In this document: piece after piece, positions 52,485 to 60,861 of the stretch
How the letters are laid out: each line of letters opens with the position of its first letter
Numbering within the stretch: position 1 is the stretch's first letter
DNA from: Ignavibacteriota bacterium
GTDB taxonomy: Bacteria > Bacteroidota > Ignavibacteria > Ignavibacteriales > Melioribacteraceae
Assembly: GCA_016716225.1 (NCBI GenBank)
Contig: JADJWT010000001.1
Coordinates: 1,860,001 to 1,924,000 of the forward strand
DNA: 64,000 bases
Direction: 5' to 3'
The notes under the pieces: generated by a model
Databases searched by the model: none
Seen by the model: the letters and a program-made list of their open reading frames with translations, nothing else
Told to the model about the DNA's origin: nothing
Program-made: the position numbers and the translations under genes

Positions 52485-53303
52485 ATGGTCAAAACTTTTT
52501 TTTTAATTTTTACAGCTTTATATATTTCACTTTTAGCTCAAAACGATTATATAATCAAACTCGTAAATCCAATTCAAATTGATAATAAAAACTTAGAATT
52601 TGATGTAACTATTAATAGCACGGGCCCGGATTTTATATTATCATCCTATCAATGCGCGTTTACTTTTGATTTAACTTTTGATAATAGTGATTCAATATCT
52701 TTAGAGTATGCTGTAAATTCTTCGGAATTAGCAAATATTCCGGTTTACATTATTGGTTTTGATACTTCAGATCAGCAAAACAAATTAATATTTATTTCTG
52801 GAATTGGTAATGACATAATAGCTGGAAAAGAAAGATTAATAGGAAAATTTAGAATTAGTTCCACAAAAGAATTTACCGAGGAGTCCTTAAATTTGAAATG
52901 GAATTTTACGGGTGCAGTAAATACAATTTTGACAGACATTAATTTTTTTAATATTACTGAACCAACAAATCATATTAATTTTGATAACACAATTACCGAT
53001 GTAAACGCCGAGAAAATTCTTCCGAAAAAGTATTCGCTGGAGCAAAACTATCCAAATCCGTTTAATCCTTTAACAACAATTGAATACACAATTCAATCGG
53101 ATTTGAAAAGTACTACTACTGATGTAAAATTAGTCGTATTTGATATTTTAGGAAGGAAGGTTAAAACTTTGGTCAATCAAAAGCAAAAATCCGGCAATTA
53201 TGAAATTAAATTTAATGCAGGAAATCTTGCCAGCGGAGCATATTTTTATAAATTGGAAGCAGGAAATTTTACTCAAGTAAAAAAAATGATTCTTTTAAAA
53301 TAA
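52485..53303 (+). CDS. T9SS-exported protein with cohesin-like N-terminal domain
   Basis: The 272-residue protein has a signal peptide (FFLIFTALYISLLAQ), about 150 residues of beta structure (YIIKLVNPIQIDNKNLEFDV, SYQCAFTFDLTFDN, LIGKFRIS) that resembles a cohesin/carbohydrate-binding-like fold, and a T9SS type A sorting domain (NYPNPFNPLTTIEYTI, ending GAYFYKLEAGNFTQVKKMILLK). It is probably surface-displayed and binds polysaccharide or another protein. The fold call is from pattern only. The promoter and leader lie in the 298-base gap upstream. Confidence 0.78.
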   Translation: MVKTFFLIFTALYISLLAQNDYIIKLVNPIQIDNKNLEFDVTINSTGPDFILSSYQCAFTFDLTFDNSDSISLEYAVNSSELANIPVYIIGFDTSDQQNKLIFISGIGNDIIAGKERLIGKFRISSTKEFTEESLNLKWNFTGAVNTILTDINFFNITEPTNHINFDNTITDVNAEKILPKKYSLEQNYPNPFNPLTTIEYTIQSDLKSTTTDVKLVVFDILGRKVKTLVNQKQKSGNYEIKFNAGNLASGAYFYKLEAGNFTQVKKMILLK

Positions 53304-53335
53304 TTTTTGTAGAGAATTTTAAACTTTAAAAAAGA

Positions 53336-54928
53336 TTACGAATTAAATTCTTTAATAATTTTTTTTATTTCTTCTTCACTTATTCCACTTCCGTAATTTC
53401 TTTTATCAGAAATATTTTTTAGAGTTGAAAATTTATTTTGAGAAGTTTGAAAATTTACAACCGGATTTCCCGCTCGTGCACGTAATCTTTCTTCAATTTC
53501 ATTTAAAAAACTACCGTTTTGCGAAAATGAATTTCCTACTTTTGAGCTACCAAATGTATTTACAGAATTTCCTTTATTAATTGGATTTGTTTCGAAAGCT
53601 AAAGTTTTTATATTCATTAAATGTTTTGCCGTAACATTTTCAGAAATTATTGAACCTCCCCAAGTTCCAACACCTAAAGTCATTGATGGATCTAAAGCAG
53701 TAGTATAACCAACCGCACCTAGTGAAGATGGAGAATTTACAATAATTCTGAATGCAGGTTTTTCCATCGCAAATTTCATAATAATTTCTTGATCATTTGA
53801 ATGAATTGCCATTGTATGTCCAATTCCGCCAAAATTCAACAAATCTATACATTTATGACATCCATCCAACCAGCCGTCAACAATATAAAATGCTAAAATT
53901 GGGGAAAGTTTTTCAACGGAAAGCGGTTCATCTTTTCCGACTTTTACACAATCTGCAAATAAAACTTTAACAGAATCTGAAACTTTAAATCCGGCATATT
54001 GAGCAATAAACTGCGCAGATTTTCCAACTATATCGGGATTTATTCTATCTTCTTTCAAAACTGCTTTTTCAAGTTTTATTTTTTCATCATTATTTACATA
54101 ATAACCGCCATTTGCTTCTGCAAATTTTCTAACTTTTTCAGTAATTGGTCGATCAACAATCATAGCTTGTTCGGATGAACATAAAGTTCCATTATCAAAA
54201 GTGGTTCCGTAAATAATATCTAAAACAGCTTTTTCATAATTTGCACTTCTCTCAATAAATGCTGGGACGTTACCGGAACCAACACCATATGCTGGAGTTC
54301 CGGCACTGTATGCAGCTCTAACCATTGGCGTGCTTCCGGTTGCTAAAATTACAGCAACATCTCTGTGTTTCATCAAAGCATCTGTTCCTTCCAAAGTTGG
54401 AATTGACATGCATTGAATTAAATCTTTTGGCGCTCCGGCAGAAATTGCCGCATCGCTCATAACTTTTAATGCTTCTGAAGTACACATTACGGCTTTTGGG
54501 TGCGGACTTGCGACAATTGCATTTCTTGTTTTAAGAGAAATTAAAGCTTTAAAAAATGCAGTAGATGTTGGATTTGTCGAAGGAATTAAAGCAGCTACAA
54601 CTCCCATTGGTTCTGCAATTTTAACAATTTTTCCGTTTTCTTTTATGTCAATAATTCCAACTGTCTTTAAATCCTTAATTGAATTATAAACATCTTTTGA
54701 TCCAAATTCATTTTTAACAATTTTATCTTCCCATTTGCCAAATCCGGTTTCTTGATGAGCCATTTTTGCAAGCCGTTCACTTGCATCAAATCCGGCATCT
54801 GCCATTGCTTTAATAATTTTATCAACTTGAGCTTGATTAAAATGTTTAAATTCCAGTTGCGCAGCTTTAGCTTTTGCAACCAAATTTCTTACTTCTTGTG
54901 TTGAACGAATATCTTTATCTAATTCCAT
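53336..54928 (-). CDS. CoA-acylating aldehyde dehydrogenase (EutE/PduP/SauS-like)
   Basis: The 530-residue enzyme has the acylating aldehyde-dehydrogenase pattern: EPMGVVAALIPSTNPTSTAFF, SPHPKAVMCTSEAL, ILATGSTPMVRAAYSAGTPAYG, and the catalytic Cys in FDNGTLCSSEQAM. Such enzymes turn aldehydes into acyl-CoA, with NAD and CoA. It is longer than EutE (about 467); the N-terminal VAKAKAAQLEFKHFNQAQVD stretch is not the short targeting helix of microcompartment enzymes. No shell protein or alcohol dehydrogenase gene is nearby, so the aldehyde is unknown. Confidence 0.88.
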   Translation of the reverse strand: MELDKDIRSTQEVRNLVAKAKAAQLEFKHFNQAQVDKIIKAMADAGFDASERLAKMAHQETGFGKWEDKIVKNEFGSKDVYNSIKDLKTVGIIDIKENGKIVKIAEPMGVVAALIPSTNPTSTAFFKALISLKTRNAIVASPHPKAVMCTSEALKVMSDAAISAGAPKDLIQCMSIPTLEGTDALMKHRDVAVILATGSTPMVRAAYSAGTPAYGVGSGNVPAFIERSANYEKAVLDIIYGTTFDNGTLCSSEQAMIVDRPITEKVRKFAEANGGYYVNNDEKIKLEKAVLKEDRINPDIVGKSAQFIAQYAGFKVSDSVKVLFADCVKVGKDEPLSVEKLSPILAFYIVDGWLDGCHKCIDLLNFGGIGHTMAIHSNDQEIIMKFAMEKPAFRIIVNSPSSLGAVGYTTALDPSMTLGVGTWGGSIISENVTAKHLMNIKTLAFETNPINKGNSVNTFGSSKVGNSFSQNGSFLNEIEERLRARAGNPVVNFQTSQNKFSTLKNISDKRNYGSGISEEEIKKIIKEFNS

Positions 54929-55044
54929 TTTCTACTCATTTTAATGCCAAAATATACTTACAATGTGTTTTTTTAGCAAATTCTTAAAATGGTTAAAACT
55001 TAATTTTATTTTTGTTAATTTTTAAGTAAATAATTTATTGAATT

Positions 55045-55983
55045 ATGAAAAAAATCTTTTTGCTTATTTTAATTTTTGTCTTCAATACTTGTCGCTCCAA
55101 ATTGCCGATTGAATCAGATCCTGGTTACGGAAAAATTTTTATACAATCAAATATTGATAGTTCTGAAATTTTTCTCGAAGGAACTTTTAGCGGAAAGTTT
55201 ACACCCGATACTTTAGAAATATTAGCTGTTACATATAGAATAAAAGTTGCAAAAGAAAATTATTTTTCTGAGGAGAAGGAAATTACAATAAATAAAAATA
55301 AACTTGTTGAGAGTAATTTTAATCTCAATGAAAATAATTTAATAAAAAATGTTTTTGTTGAACTTTTTTCATATTCTTACTGTGATACTTGTGATGTGAG
55401 TAAAATAATTCAAAATATAAATCATGGAAACGACGAAAAAATATTTATAATAAATTATGCATCAGACTATCCGAATTATGATGAAGTATTTTATTATGAT
55501 TTTTGGAATGGTATGATTGCGCGCGGTGATTATTATGATATTCTTCAAATTCCAGCAATTTTTGTAAATGGTAGTAGATCATACAATTTACAAAATGAAA
55601 TTACTCGTGAATTTAAAAAGAATATAAATTTTACAATTTCTGTTTATGATAGTTTAGTTGATGGAAATGGAATGAATATAAATATTTTTATTGATGTTTC
55701 TGATTTACACGGAATTGATTTTAATTCGCTTGTTTTAAGAAATGCTCTTGTTGAAAAAGAAGTTGATGTAAATAATTCAAACAAAAAAGTTCAGTATATT
55801 TTAAGAAAATTCATTCCGGATTTTAACGGAAAATCACTATCGTCAATATCAGCAAGGGGAAGAGCAAAGTTTGCAGAATTTACTTTGGTTGATCCTCATT
55901 GGAATAAAGAAAATTTGTATGTAATTTCTTTCGTTCAAAATGAATTAACAAAAGAAGTTTTGCAAGTTGGAAGTTCTAAATAA
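55045..55983 (+). CDS. Lipoprotein with PEGA domain and thioredoxin/Omp28-like domain
   Basis: The 312-residue protein has a lipoprotein signal (LLILIFVFNTCRSK; Cys near residue 17), a PEGA domain (KIFIQSNIDSSEIFLEGTFSGKFTPDTLEILAVTYRIKV is a typical strand set), and then VELFSYSYCDTCDVSK, where a C-x-x-C pair heads a thioredoxin-like or Omp28-like region (IPAIFVNGSRSYN is the cis-Pro-type loop). It may act as a surface or periplasmic redox or binding protein; activity is unproven. It ends 1 base from the convergent LytTR gene. Confidence 0.72.
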   Translation: MKKIFLLILIFVFNTCRSKLPIESDPGYGKIFIQSNIDSSEIFLEGTFSGKFTPDTLEILAVTYRIKVAKENYFSEEKEITINKNKLVESNFNLNENNLIKNVFVELFSYSYCDTCDVSKIIQNINHGNDEKIFIINYASDYPNYDEVFYYDFWNGMIARGDYYDILQIPAIFVNGSRSYNLQNEITREFKKNINFTISVYDSLVDGNGMNINIFIDVSDLHGIDFNSLVLRNALVEKEVDVNNSNKKVQYILRKFIPDFNGKSLSSISARGRAKFAEFTLVDPHWNKENLYVISFVQNELTKEVLQVGSSK

Positions 55984-55984
55984 A

Positions 55985-56737
55985 TTACTTCATCAATTCT
56001 TTCAATCGCGAATAACCGGTTTTACTAACAGGAATTTTCTCACCATTTTTTAATGTAACTTTGTATGATTCTTTTTCAAAAAGTTCAACTTGTTTTACTT
56101 CATTTATATTTACAATGTAAGAACGGTGAACACGAATAAATTCATTTACATTTAAATGTTCTTCGTAAAATTTCATTCGTTGCTGCTTTAAATGATTTCC
56201 CAATTCTGAGTGAATCATAACGTAATCATCTTGTGCTTCTAAATAAAATATTTTTTCAATCGGAATAATTACAATTTTCTGATTTGTTTTTACAACAATT
56301 CTGTTTAATGAATTTGGTGTTTCATTTACTTTTGAAATTAAATTTTCGTAATCAATTTTTTCTTTATCATTTCTTAAAATTCTATCTATTGCTTTGTTAA
56401 GTGCATCGTTAAATCTTTCCAAAGAAAATGGTTTTAGCAAATAATCAGTTGCGTTTACTTCAAAAGCTTTAATTGCAAATTGGTCAAAAGCTGTTGTGAA
56501 AATTATTTGAGGTTTTTCATCGAGCAATTCGAGCATTTCAAATCCGGTAATTTTTGGCATTTGAATATCAAGAAAAATCAAATCTGGTTTAAGTTCGTTA
56601 ATGCTTTTTATTCCTTCAAAACCGTTTGTACATTCACCTAGCAATTTTACTTTTTCATTTTGCTGAAGATATTTTTTAACAATATCTCGTGCAAGTTTTT
56701 CATCGTCAATAATTAAAACAGAAATTTCATTATTCAT
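55985..56737 (-). CDS. LytTR-family response regulator
   Basis: The 250-residue regulator has an N-terminal receiver domain with acidic residues DDE (11-13), the phosphoacceptor Asp57 in LIFLDIQMPK, and Lys in DYLLKPF. A C-terminal LytTR DNA-binding domain follows (KIFYLEAQDDYVMIHSELGNH, EFIRVHRSYIVNINEV, GEKIPVSKTGY). These bind imperfect direct repeats upstream of target genes. It is paired with the LytS-type kinase upstream on the same strand, and both follow two LiaF-like genes. Confidence 0.93.
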   Translation of the reverse strand: MNNEISVLIIDDEKLARDIVKKYLQQNEKVKLLGECTNGFEGIKSINELKPDLIFLDIQMPKITGFEMLELLDEKPQIIFTTAFDQFAIKAFEVNATDYLLKPFSLERFNDALNKAIDRILRNDKEKIDYENLISKVNETPNSLNRIVVKTNQKIVIIPIEKIFYLEAQDDYVMIHSELGNHLKQQRMKFYEEHLNVNEFIRVHRSYIVNINEVKQVELFEKESYKVTLKNGEKIPVSKTGYSRLKELMK

Positions 56738-56789
56738 ATTTCATAATCCTTAAAAGTAATTTGCTATAATTCTTGATTATAATTTTTAG

Positions 56790-56814
56790 ATTCCGGTTTG
56801 AAGCTTACCGGAAT
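56790..56814. repeat. Hairpin between the kinase and regulator genes
   Basis: ATTCCGGT (56790-56797) and ACCGGAAT (56807-56814) are perfect complements around a 9-base loop. It sits in the 93-base gap between the kinase and regulator genes, so it may separate or tune expression of the two; no T-run follows. Confidence 0.65.
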
Positions 56815-56830
56815 TACAAGATTAAAAATA

Positions 56831-57877
56831 TTACAACGGAATAAAAATAGTTACGGTAAAAATTCCATCATTTTTGGAAAACTTTATTAAATTTTCTTGA
56901 TTGTAAATCATTCTCAAACGACTTTGAATATTGCTTAATCCAATTCCCTCACCTTTGCGGGAAACAGATTCAACATCATAATTATTTGTAATTGTTAGTT
57001 TCATATACTCGAGTTGTTCTTCGCATGTAAAATTTATTGTAACGGGGTCAACACTTTCATAAACTCCGTGTTTTATTGCATTTTCAAAAATCGGCTGAAG
57101 AATCATATTCGGAACTTCCAATTCTAAACATCCAGCTGAAATATTTTCCGTGAAATTAAATTTATCACCGAATCTAATTTTTTCAATATCTAAATAAAGT
57201 TTTGCATTTTTAAGTTCATCACTTAATTTGCTTTTATGATTTTCGTTGTTACTCAATGTTTTACGTAAGAAGGTTGAAAGATTAATTGTCATTTCTCTTG
57301 CGCGTTCCGGTTCAGCAATTGTTAATGCACTTATTGAGTTTAACGAATTAAAAATAAAATGCGGATTAATTTGGTATTTTAAACTTTTTAATTCTGCTTC
57401 TTTCACAAGTGATTTCAGTTCAGCTTCCTTTAAAACTTTTTCTTGAAAATTATTGTAATAAATAATTATATAATTGAGAGAAACAATTATAAAGTAATAA
57501 AACATTCCGATAAAAAATCTCCAAACCAAAGATGCGTAAAGGAATTTTAGATAATCAAAATTGGTGAGAAAAATTTGTGAAGTAATAAAATAACCAACTG
57601 CAATCCAAATTCCAGAAGTTATGAATGCCGCAGTAATATGATTTGTTACTATTTTAATTACTGAAAAATTTTCGAAGGAAATGAATTTTGTGGGATACCA
57701 AAGACTAATTCCAATGGCAAGAAAAACAAAATTAAAAATTAAGCTATCGATTATGCATGTTCTGAGAGGTAAATCAATAACAAAATACAAAATGCTTGCA
57801 TGAAGCAGAAATATAAAAATCCAAATAATTAGATAAACAGAAAAACTTTTTACATTTTTTACAAATGGATTTATCAT
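56831..57877 (-). CDS. LytS-type sensor histidine kinase
   Basis: This 348-residue kinase has four membrane helices in the first 140 residues with almost no extracytoplasmic domain, a short coiled linker with the same 8-residue unit twice (KEAELKSL), then the His_kinase box YQINPHFIFNSLNSISAL with the phosphoacceptor His. The ATPase region (LEVPNMILQPIFENAIKHGV, GEGIGLSNIQSRL) follows. Short-loop membrane kinases like this often sense membrane stress. Its DNA lies between the LiaF-like pair and the LytTR regulator, so its stimulus may come through those proteins. Confidence 0.92.
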   Translation of the reverse strand: MINPFVKNVKSFSVYLIIWIFIFLLHASILYFVIDLPLRTCIIDSLIFNFVFLAIGISLWYPTKFISFENFSVIKIVTNHITAAFITSGIWIAVGYFITSQIFLTNFDYLKFLYASLVWRFFIGMFYYFIIVSLNYIIIYYNNFQEKVLKEAELKSLVKEAELKSLKYQINPHFIFNSLNSISALTIAEPERAREMTINLSTFLRKTLSNNENHKSKLSDELKNAKLYLDIEKIRFGDKFNFTENISAGCLELEVPNMILQPIFENAIKHGVYESVDPVTINFTCEEQLEYMKLTITNNYDVESVSRKGEGIGLSNIQSRLRMIYNQENLIKFSKNDGIFTVTIFIPL

Positions 57878-57889
57878 AAAATATCTATG

Positions 57890-58585
57890 TTATTTAATTT
57901 CGCCGCCGCCAAAAAGTACCAAACCTTTTACCACTAAAGTTTTTGATGAATCAGACTTTACAATGTTTGTACGTAAATCTTCAAAAGCTCCAAAAATAGT
58001 TGTAGTTTTTATTATAACTTTCCAATCTGCGGGAATGTAAATTTCCGTTGATGCCATTAATGTTAAATTATCAAGTTCAACAATTTCATTTGCCAAATGA
58101 GAATTTCTTAAATCTATTTGAGTTTCTCCCATAATTGAACTTATTCTTCCGCCATGGAATTTATTTGTTTTAATGATTTTATTAAATTCACCCAAAAATG
58201 TAAAAACATCAGCTGTATAATCTTCGGTTTCAATAAATTGATTTTTGGATTTATCAACATTTCTTGATTTTTGAAAAATTAAAACAATTCCAAATATTAT
58301 TAACAATAACGGCCAATATTCATGAATTAAATAACGTACGGAAAATCCAGAATGATTTGAAACGATTCCTAAAATTCCTACAGCAATTAATGCAAATCCA
58401 AAAAGCGAATTTTTATTATTTATTATAATTATTATTCCGAAAATTGTAAAAATTATAGGCCAAGAAAATAAATCAATATTAAACAACTGGAATTGAAAAT
58501 TATTTATGAAAAATATTAGTCCGAAGAAAATTAGAATTGACCCAATTATTATTCTTCCGTTTGAATTATTTGCTGTTGTATCCAT
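57890..58585 (-). CDS. LiaF-like envelope-stress protein, copy 1
   Basis: From the ATG at 58585 (58600 would be a TTG) this is 231 residues. It has four N-terminal helices of the LiaF transmembrane / DUF5668 type (IIIGSILIFFGLIFFINNF, IFTIFGIIIIINN, VGILGIVSNHS, YWPLLLIIFGIVLIF). A C-terminal beta-sandwich follows (GRISSIMGETQIDLRNSHL, EIYIPADWKVII, FEDLRTN, LVVKGLVLFGGGEIK) of the 'cell wall-active antibiotics response' family. In Firmicutes LiaF inhibits a kinase. The last gene before the kinase, it lies 12 bases from it. Confidence 0.85.
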   Translation of the reverse strand: MDTTANNSNGRIIIGSILIFFGLIFFINNFQFQLFNIDLFSWPIIFTIFGIIIIINNKNSLFGFALIAVGILGIVSNHSGFSVRYLIHEYWPLLLIIFGIVLIFQKSRNVDKSKNQFIETEDYTADVFTFLGEFNKIIKTNKFHGGRISSIMGETQIDLRNSHLANEIVELDNLTLMASTEIYIPADWKVIIKTTTIFGAFEDLRTNIVKSDSSKTLVVKGLVLFGGGEIK

Positions 58586-58612
58586 TTTATACTCTTTCAA
58601 AATTTTAAGATT

Positions 58613-59320
58613 TTAGAATTTTACTTCACCGCCGCCAAACAAAACCAATCCTTTAATTACTAAAACTTTATCTTCTTCATAAACTCTGTTTGGATCTTTA
58701 ATTCTTTTATCAGAAAACCCGCCAAAAATTGCAACCACATCTAAAATTACATTCCAATCTTGCGGAACATAAATTGTATATCCACCAAACATTGAGAAAA
58801 TATCAAGATCATTTTTACCTTTTGCCAGAATACAGTTTTCCAAATGAATATCAGATCCGCCAAAAATCGCAGTCAATTTTCCGCCGGTAAAATTATTTGA
58901 TGTAACTCGTTTTGTACCGCCGCCGAATATTGAAATATCGTCTATACTGTCATTTAAATTTTGCGATTTGGGAATTTCTTTTCCTTCTGCATCTAATTCA
59001 ATTTCAATATTATAGTTTGATTTTATCGGGTTTCTTCTTAAGATAATATATATACCTAACCCGACTAAAATCAAAGGCCAGAATTCCGGTATTAAATTAA
59101 AAAAGCCAATTGCTAAAAGAATGATACCCGCAGTTTTATTTTTGGAAGTTGTTAAAATGTAAATACCAATTCCAATTAAAATATATTCCCAATGAAAAAT
59201 AAAATTCGGAAGACTGAATGAAAGTATTCCGTAATTATCAAGCAAAAATAATGTTCCAAGAACAACCAGAACGCCTCCTAAAATTATTCTTGCCGTTGTA
59301 TTATTTTCTTGATTATTCAT
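58613..59320 (-). CDS. LiaF-like envelope-stress protein, copy 2
   Basis: The 235-residue protein is a paralogue of the gene just downstream: helices IILGGVLVVLGTLFLLDNYG, LIGIGIYILTTSKNKTAGIILLAIGFF and WPLILVGLGIYIIL, then a sandwich with ISIFGGGTKRVTS, GGKLTAIFGGSDIHLENC and the closing LVIKGLVLFGGGEVKF. The glycine-rich FGG motifs are stronger here than in copy 1. It is the first gene of the four-gene reverse-strand unit; its promoter must lie in 59321-59471. Confidence 0.85.
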   Translation of the reverse strand: MNNQENNTTARIILGGVLVVLGTLFLLDNYGILSFSLPNFIFHWEYILIGIGIYILTTSKNKTAGIILLAIGFFNLIPEFWPLILVGLGIYIILRRNPIKSNYNIEIELDAEGKEIPKSQNLNDSIDDISIFGGGTKRVTSNNFTGGKLTAIFGGSDIHLENCILAKGKNDLDIFSMFGGYTIYVPQDWNVILDVVAIFGGFSDKRIKDPNRVYEEDKVLVIKGLVLFGGGEVKF

Positions 59321-59471
59321 ATTAACCTCAAATTTTCAATTTGCTGATGGTAATTTATTATTTAAAGTTTCTTTCACTAAATATAAATCGGTGAATGAAA
59401 GTTTTTTTTCGGTAAGTTAAAAATAATACGCAATGAAATGAGAATGAAAATTTTCTAAATTTTTCTTTTAA

Positions 59472-60767
59472 TCATTCAATTAAATCCATTTGATTTTCCG
59501 AAGTTGGTAATTCTTGTACATCGCGCAATCTTCTTTCAATAGTTTTAGATTTTTTAGAAGCCGTATCAATTGAATTACTTGCTTCTTGCAATTTTTTGTG
59601 AGTCTTATCGAGTAGTTCGCCAAATTTTCCAAATTCTGATTTTACTGAACCAAGAACTTTCCAAACTTCGCTTGATCTTTGCTGAATTGCCAAAGTTCTA
59701 AATCCCATTTGCAAACTATTTAAAACCGCAAGAAAATTTGTTGGTCCGGTTAAATTTACTCTGTATTCTCTTTGCACAAAATCAAACAAACCGGGAATTC
59801 TTAAAACTTCTGCATAAAGTCCTTCAATCGGTAAAAACATAATTGCAAAATCTGTTGTATTTGGCGGATCAACATATTTTTCTTGAATTCTTTTTGCTTC
59901 TTTTTTGATATTATTTTCTAAAGATTTTCTAACTTCTTCAATTAAAATCGGATTTGCAGAATCTTGTGCATCTTGCAATCTTTGGTAATCTTCCATGGGA
60001 AATTTTGCATCAATAGGAATCCAAACAATTTCATCGGAATTTTGTCCGGGCATTTTTATTGCAAATTCCACAATTTCATTACTGTCACTTTTTATTTTCA
60101 CATTCTTTGCATACTGATCAATTGTTAAAACTTGCTCAATTAAAGCTCCAAGCTGAACTTCACCCCAAGTTCCTCTGCTTTTTACATTTGTTAAAACACG
60201 TTTTAAATCTCCAACTCCGGATGCAAGTTTTTGCATATCACCCAAGCCTTCATAAACGGATTTTAATTGAGAACTTACAACATTAAATGATTCTCCTAAT
60301 CTTTTTTCTAAAGTTGTGTGAAGCTTTTCATCAACAGTTACTCGCATTTCTTCTAACTTTTTTTCATTCTTATCTTGAATTTCTGAAAGCTGTTTTGAAA
60401 CTTGATTATTAAGTTTGTCAAATTTTTCTTCATTTGTTTGTGTTAAATTTTTCAATCTATTTTCAACAATATCAAGCTGATCTTTTTGTCTATCTGATAT
60501 ATCTCTAATTCTATTAGAAAGTTGATCTCCCAAACTTCGTACGGAATTTCCCACTTCCTCACGGACCAATTTTGAATTTTGTAAAGTTTCTTCGCGGTTT
60601 CGCTTAAATTCATTTTCTATGTTATTATCCAATTCAGAATTTATTGATTCAAGTTTTTGTATAATATTTGTTTCTGTTTGATCAATATTTTGCTTACTCA
60701 ATTTTATATAATTCAAAATTTGGAAAACTGTAATTATTAAAAGCAGAACAACAATAATTATTTCCAT
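59472..60767 (-). CDS. rmuC: DNA recombination protein RmuC
   Basis: RmuC limits inversions at short inverted repeats and is thought to be a nuclease. From the ATG at 60767 the product has 431 residues: a single membrane helix (MEIIIVVLLLIITVFQILNY), about 170 residues of coiled coil, then the RmuC core: SRGTWGEVQLGALIEQVLT, WIPIDAKFPMEDYQRLQDA, FAIMFLPIEGLYAEVLR, GPTNFLAVLNSLQMGFR. An upstream TTG at 60860 would add 31 poorly conserved residues and touch the divergent gene. Confidence 0.93.
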   Translation of the reverse strand: MEIIIVVLLLIITVFQILNYIKLSKQNIDQTETNIIQKLESINSELDNNIENEFKRNREETLQNSKLVREEVGNSVRSLGDQLSNRIRDISDRQKDQLDIVENRLKNLTQTNEEKFDKLNNQVSKQLSEIQDKNEKKLEEMRVTVDEKLHTTLEKRLGESFNVVSSQLKSVYEGLGDMQKLASGVGDLKRVLTNVKSRGTWGEVQLGALIEQVLTIDQYAKNVKIKSDSNEIVEFAIKMPGQNSDEIVWIPIDAKFPMEDYQRLQDAQDSANPILIEEVRKSLENNIKKEAKRIQEKYVDPPNTTDFAIMFLPIEGLYAEVLRIPGLFDFVQREYRVNLTGPTNFLAVLNSLQMGFRTLAIQQRSSEVWKVLGSVKSEFGKFGELLDKTHKKLQEASNSIDTASKKSKTIERRLRDVQELPTSENQMDLIE

Positions 60768-60861
60768 CCAAAGCATAAGAAACCTTTTAATTTTTCTAAA
60801 TTTTTGAAAAAAACTTCTTAATTTAATTATTACGTAAAATAAATAATATTTATAAAACAAA

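Noticed and set aside
52262..52492. 76-residue reverse-strand frame in the gap before the T9SS gene
   Set aside because: It covers a promoter and leader on the opposite strand, has no ribosome-binding site or family pattern, and its hydrophobic stretch follows from AT-rich codons.
53303..53336. TTTTAAA/TTTAAAA inverted repeat between convergent genes
   Set aside because: One-base loop and all A/T pairs; could not form a stable hairpin and is expected by chance in such DNA.
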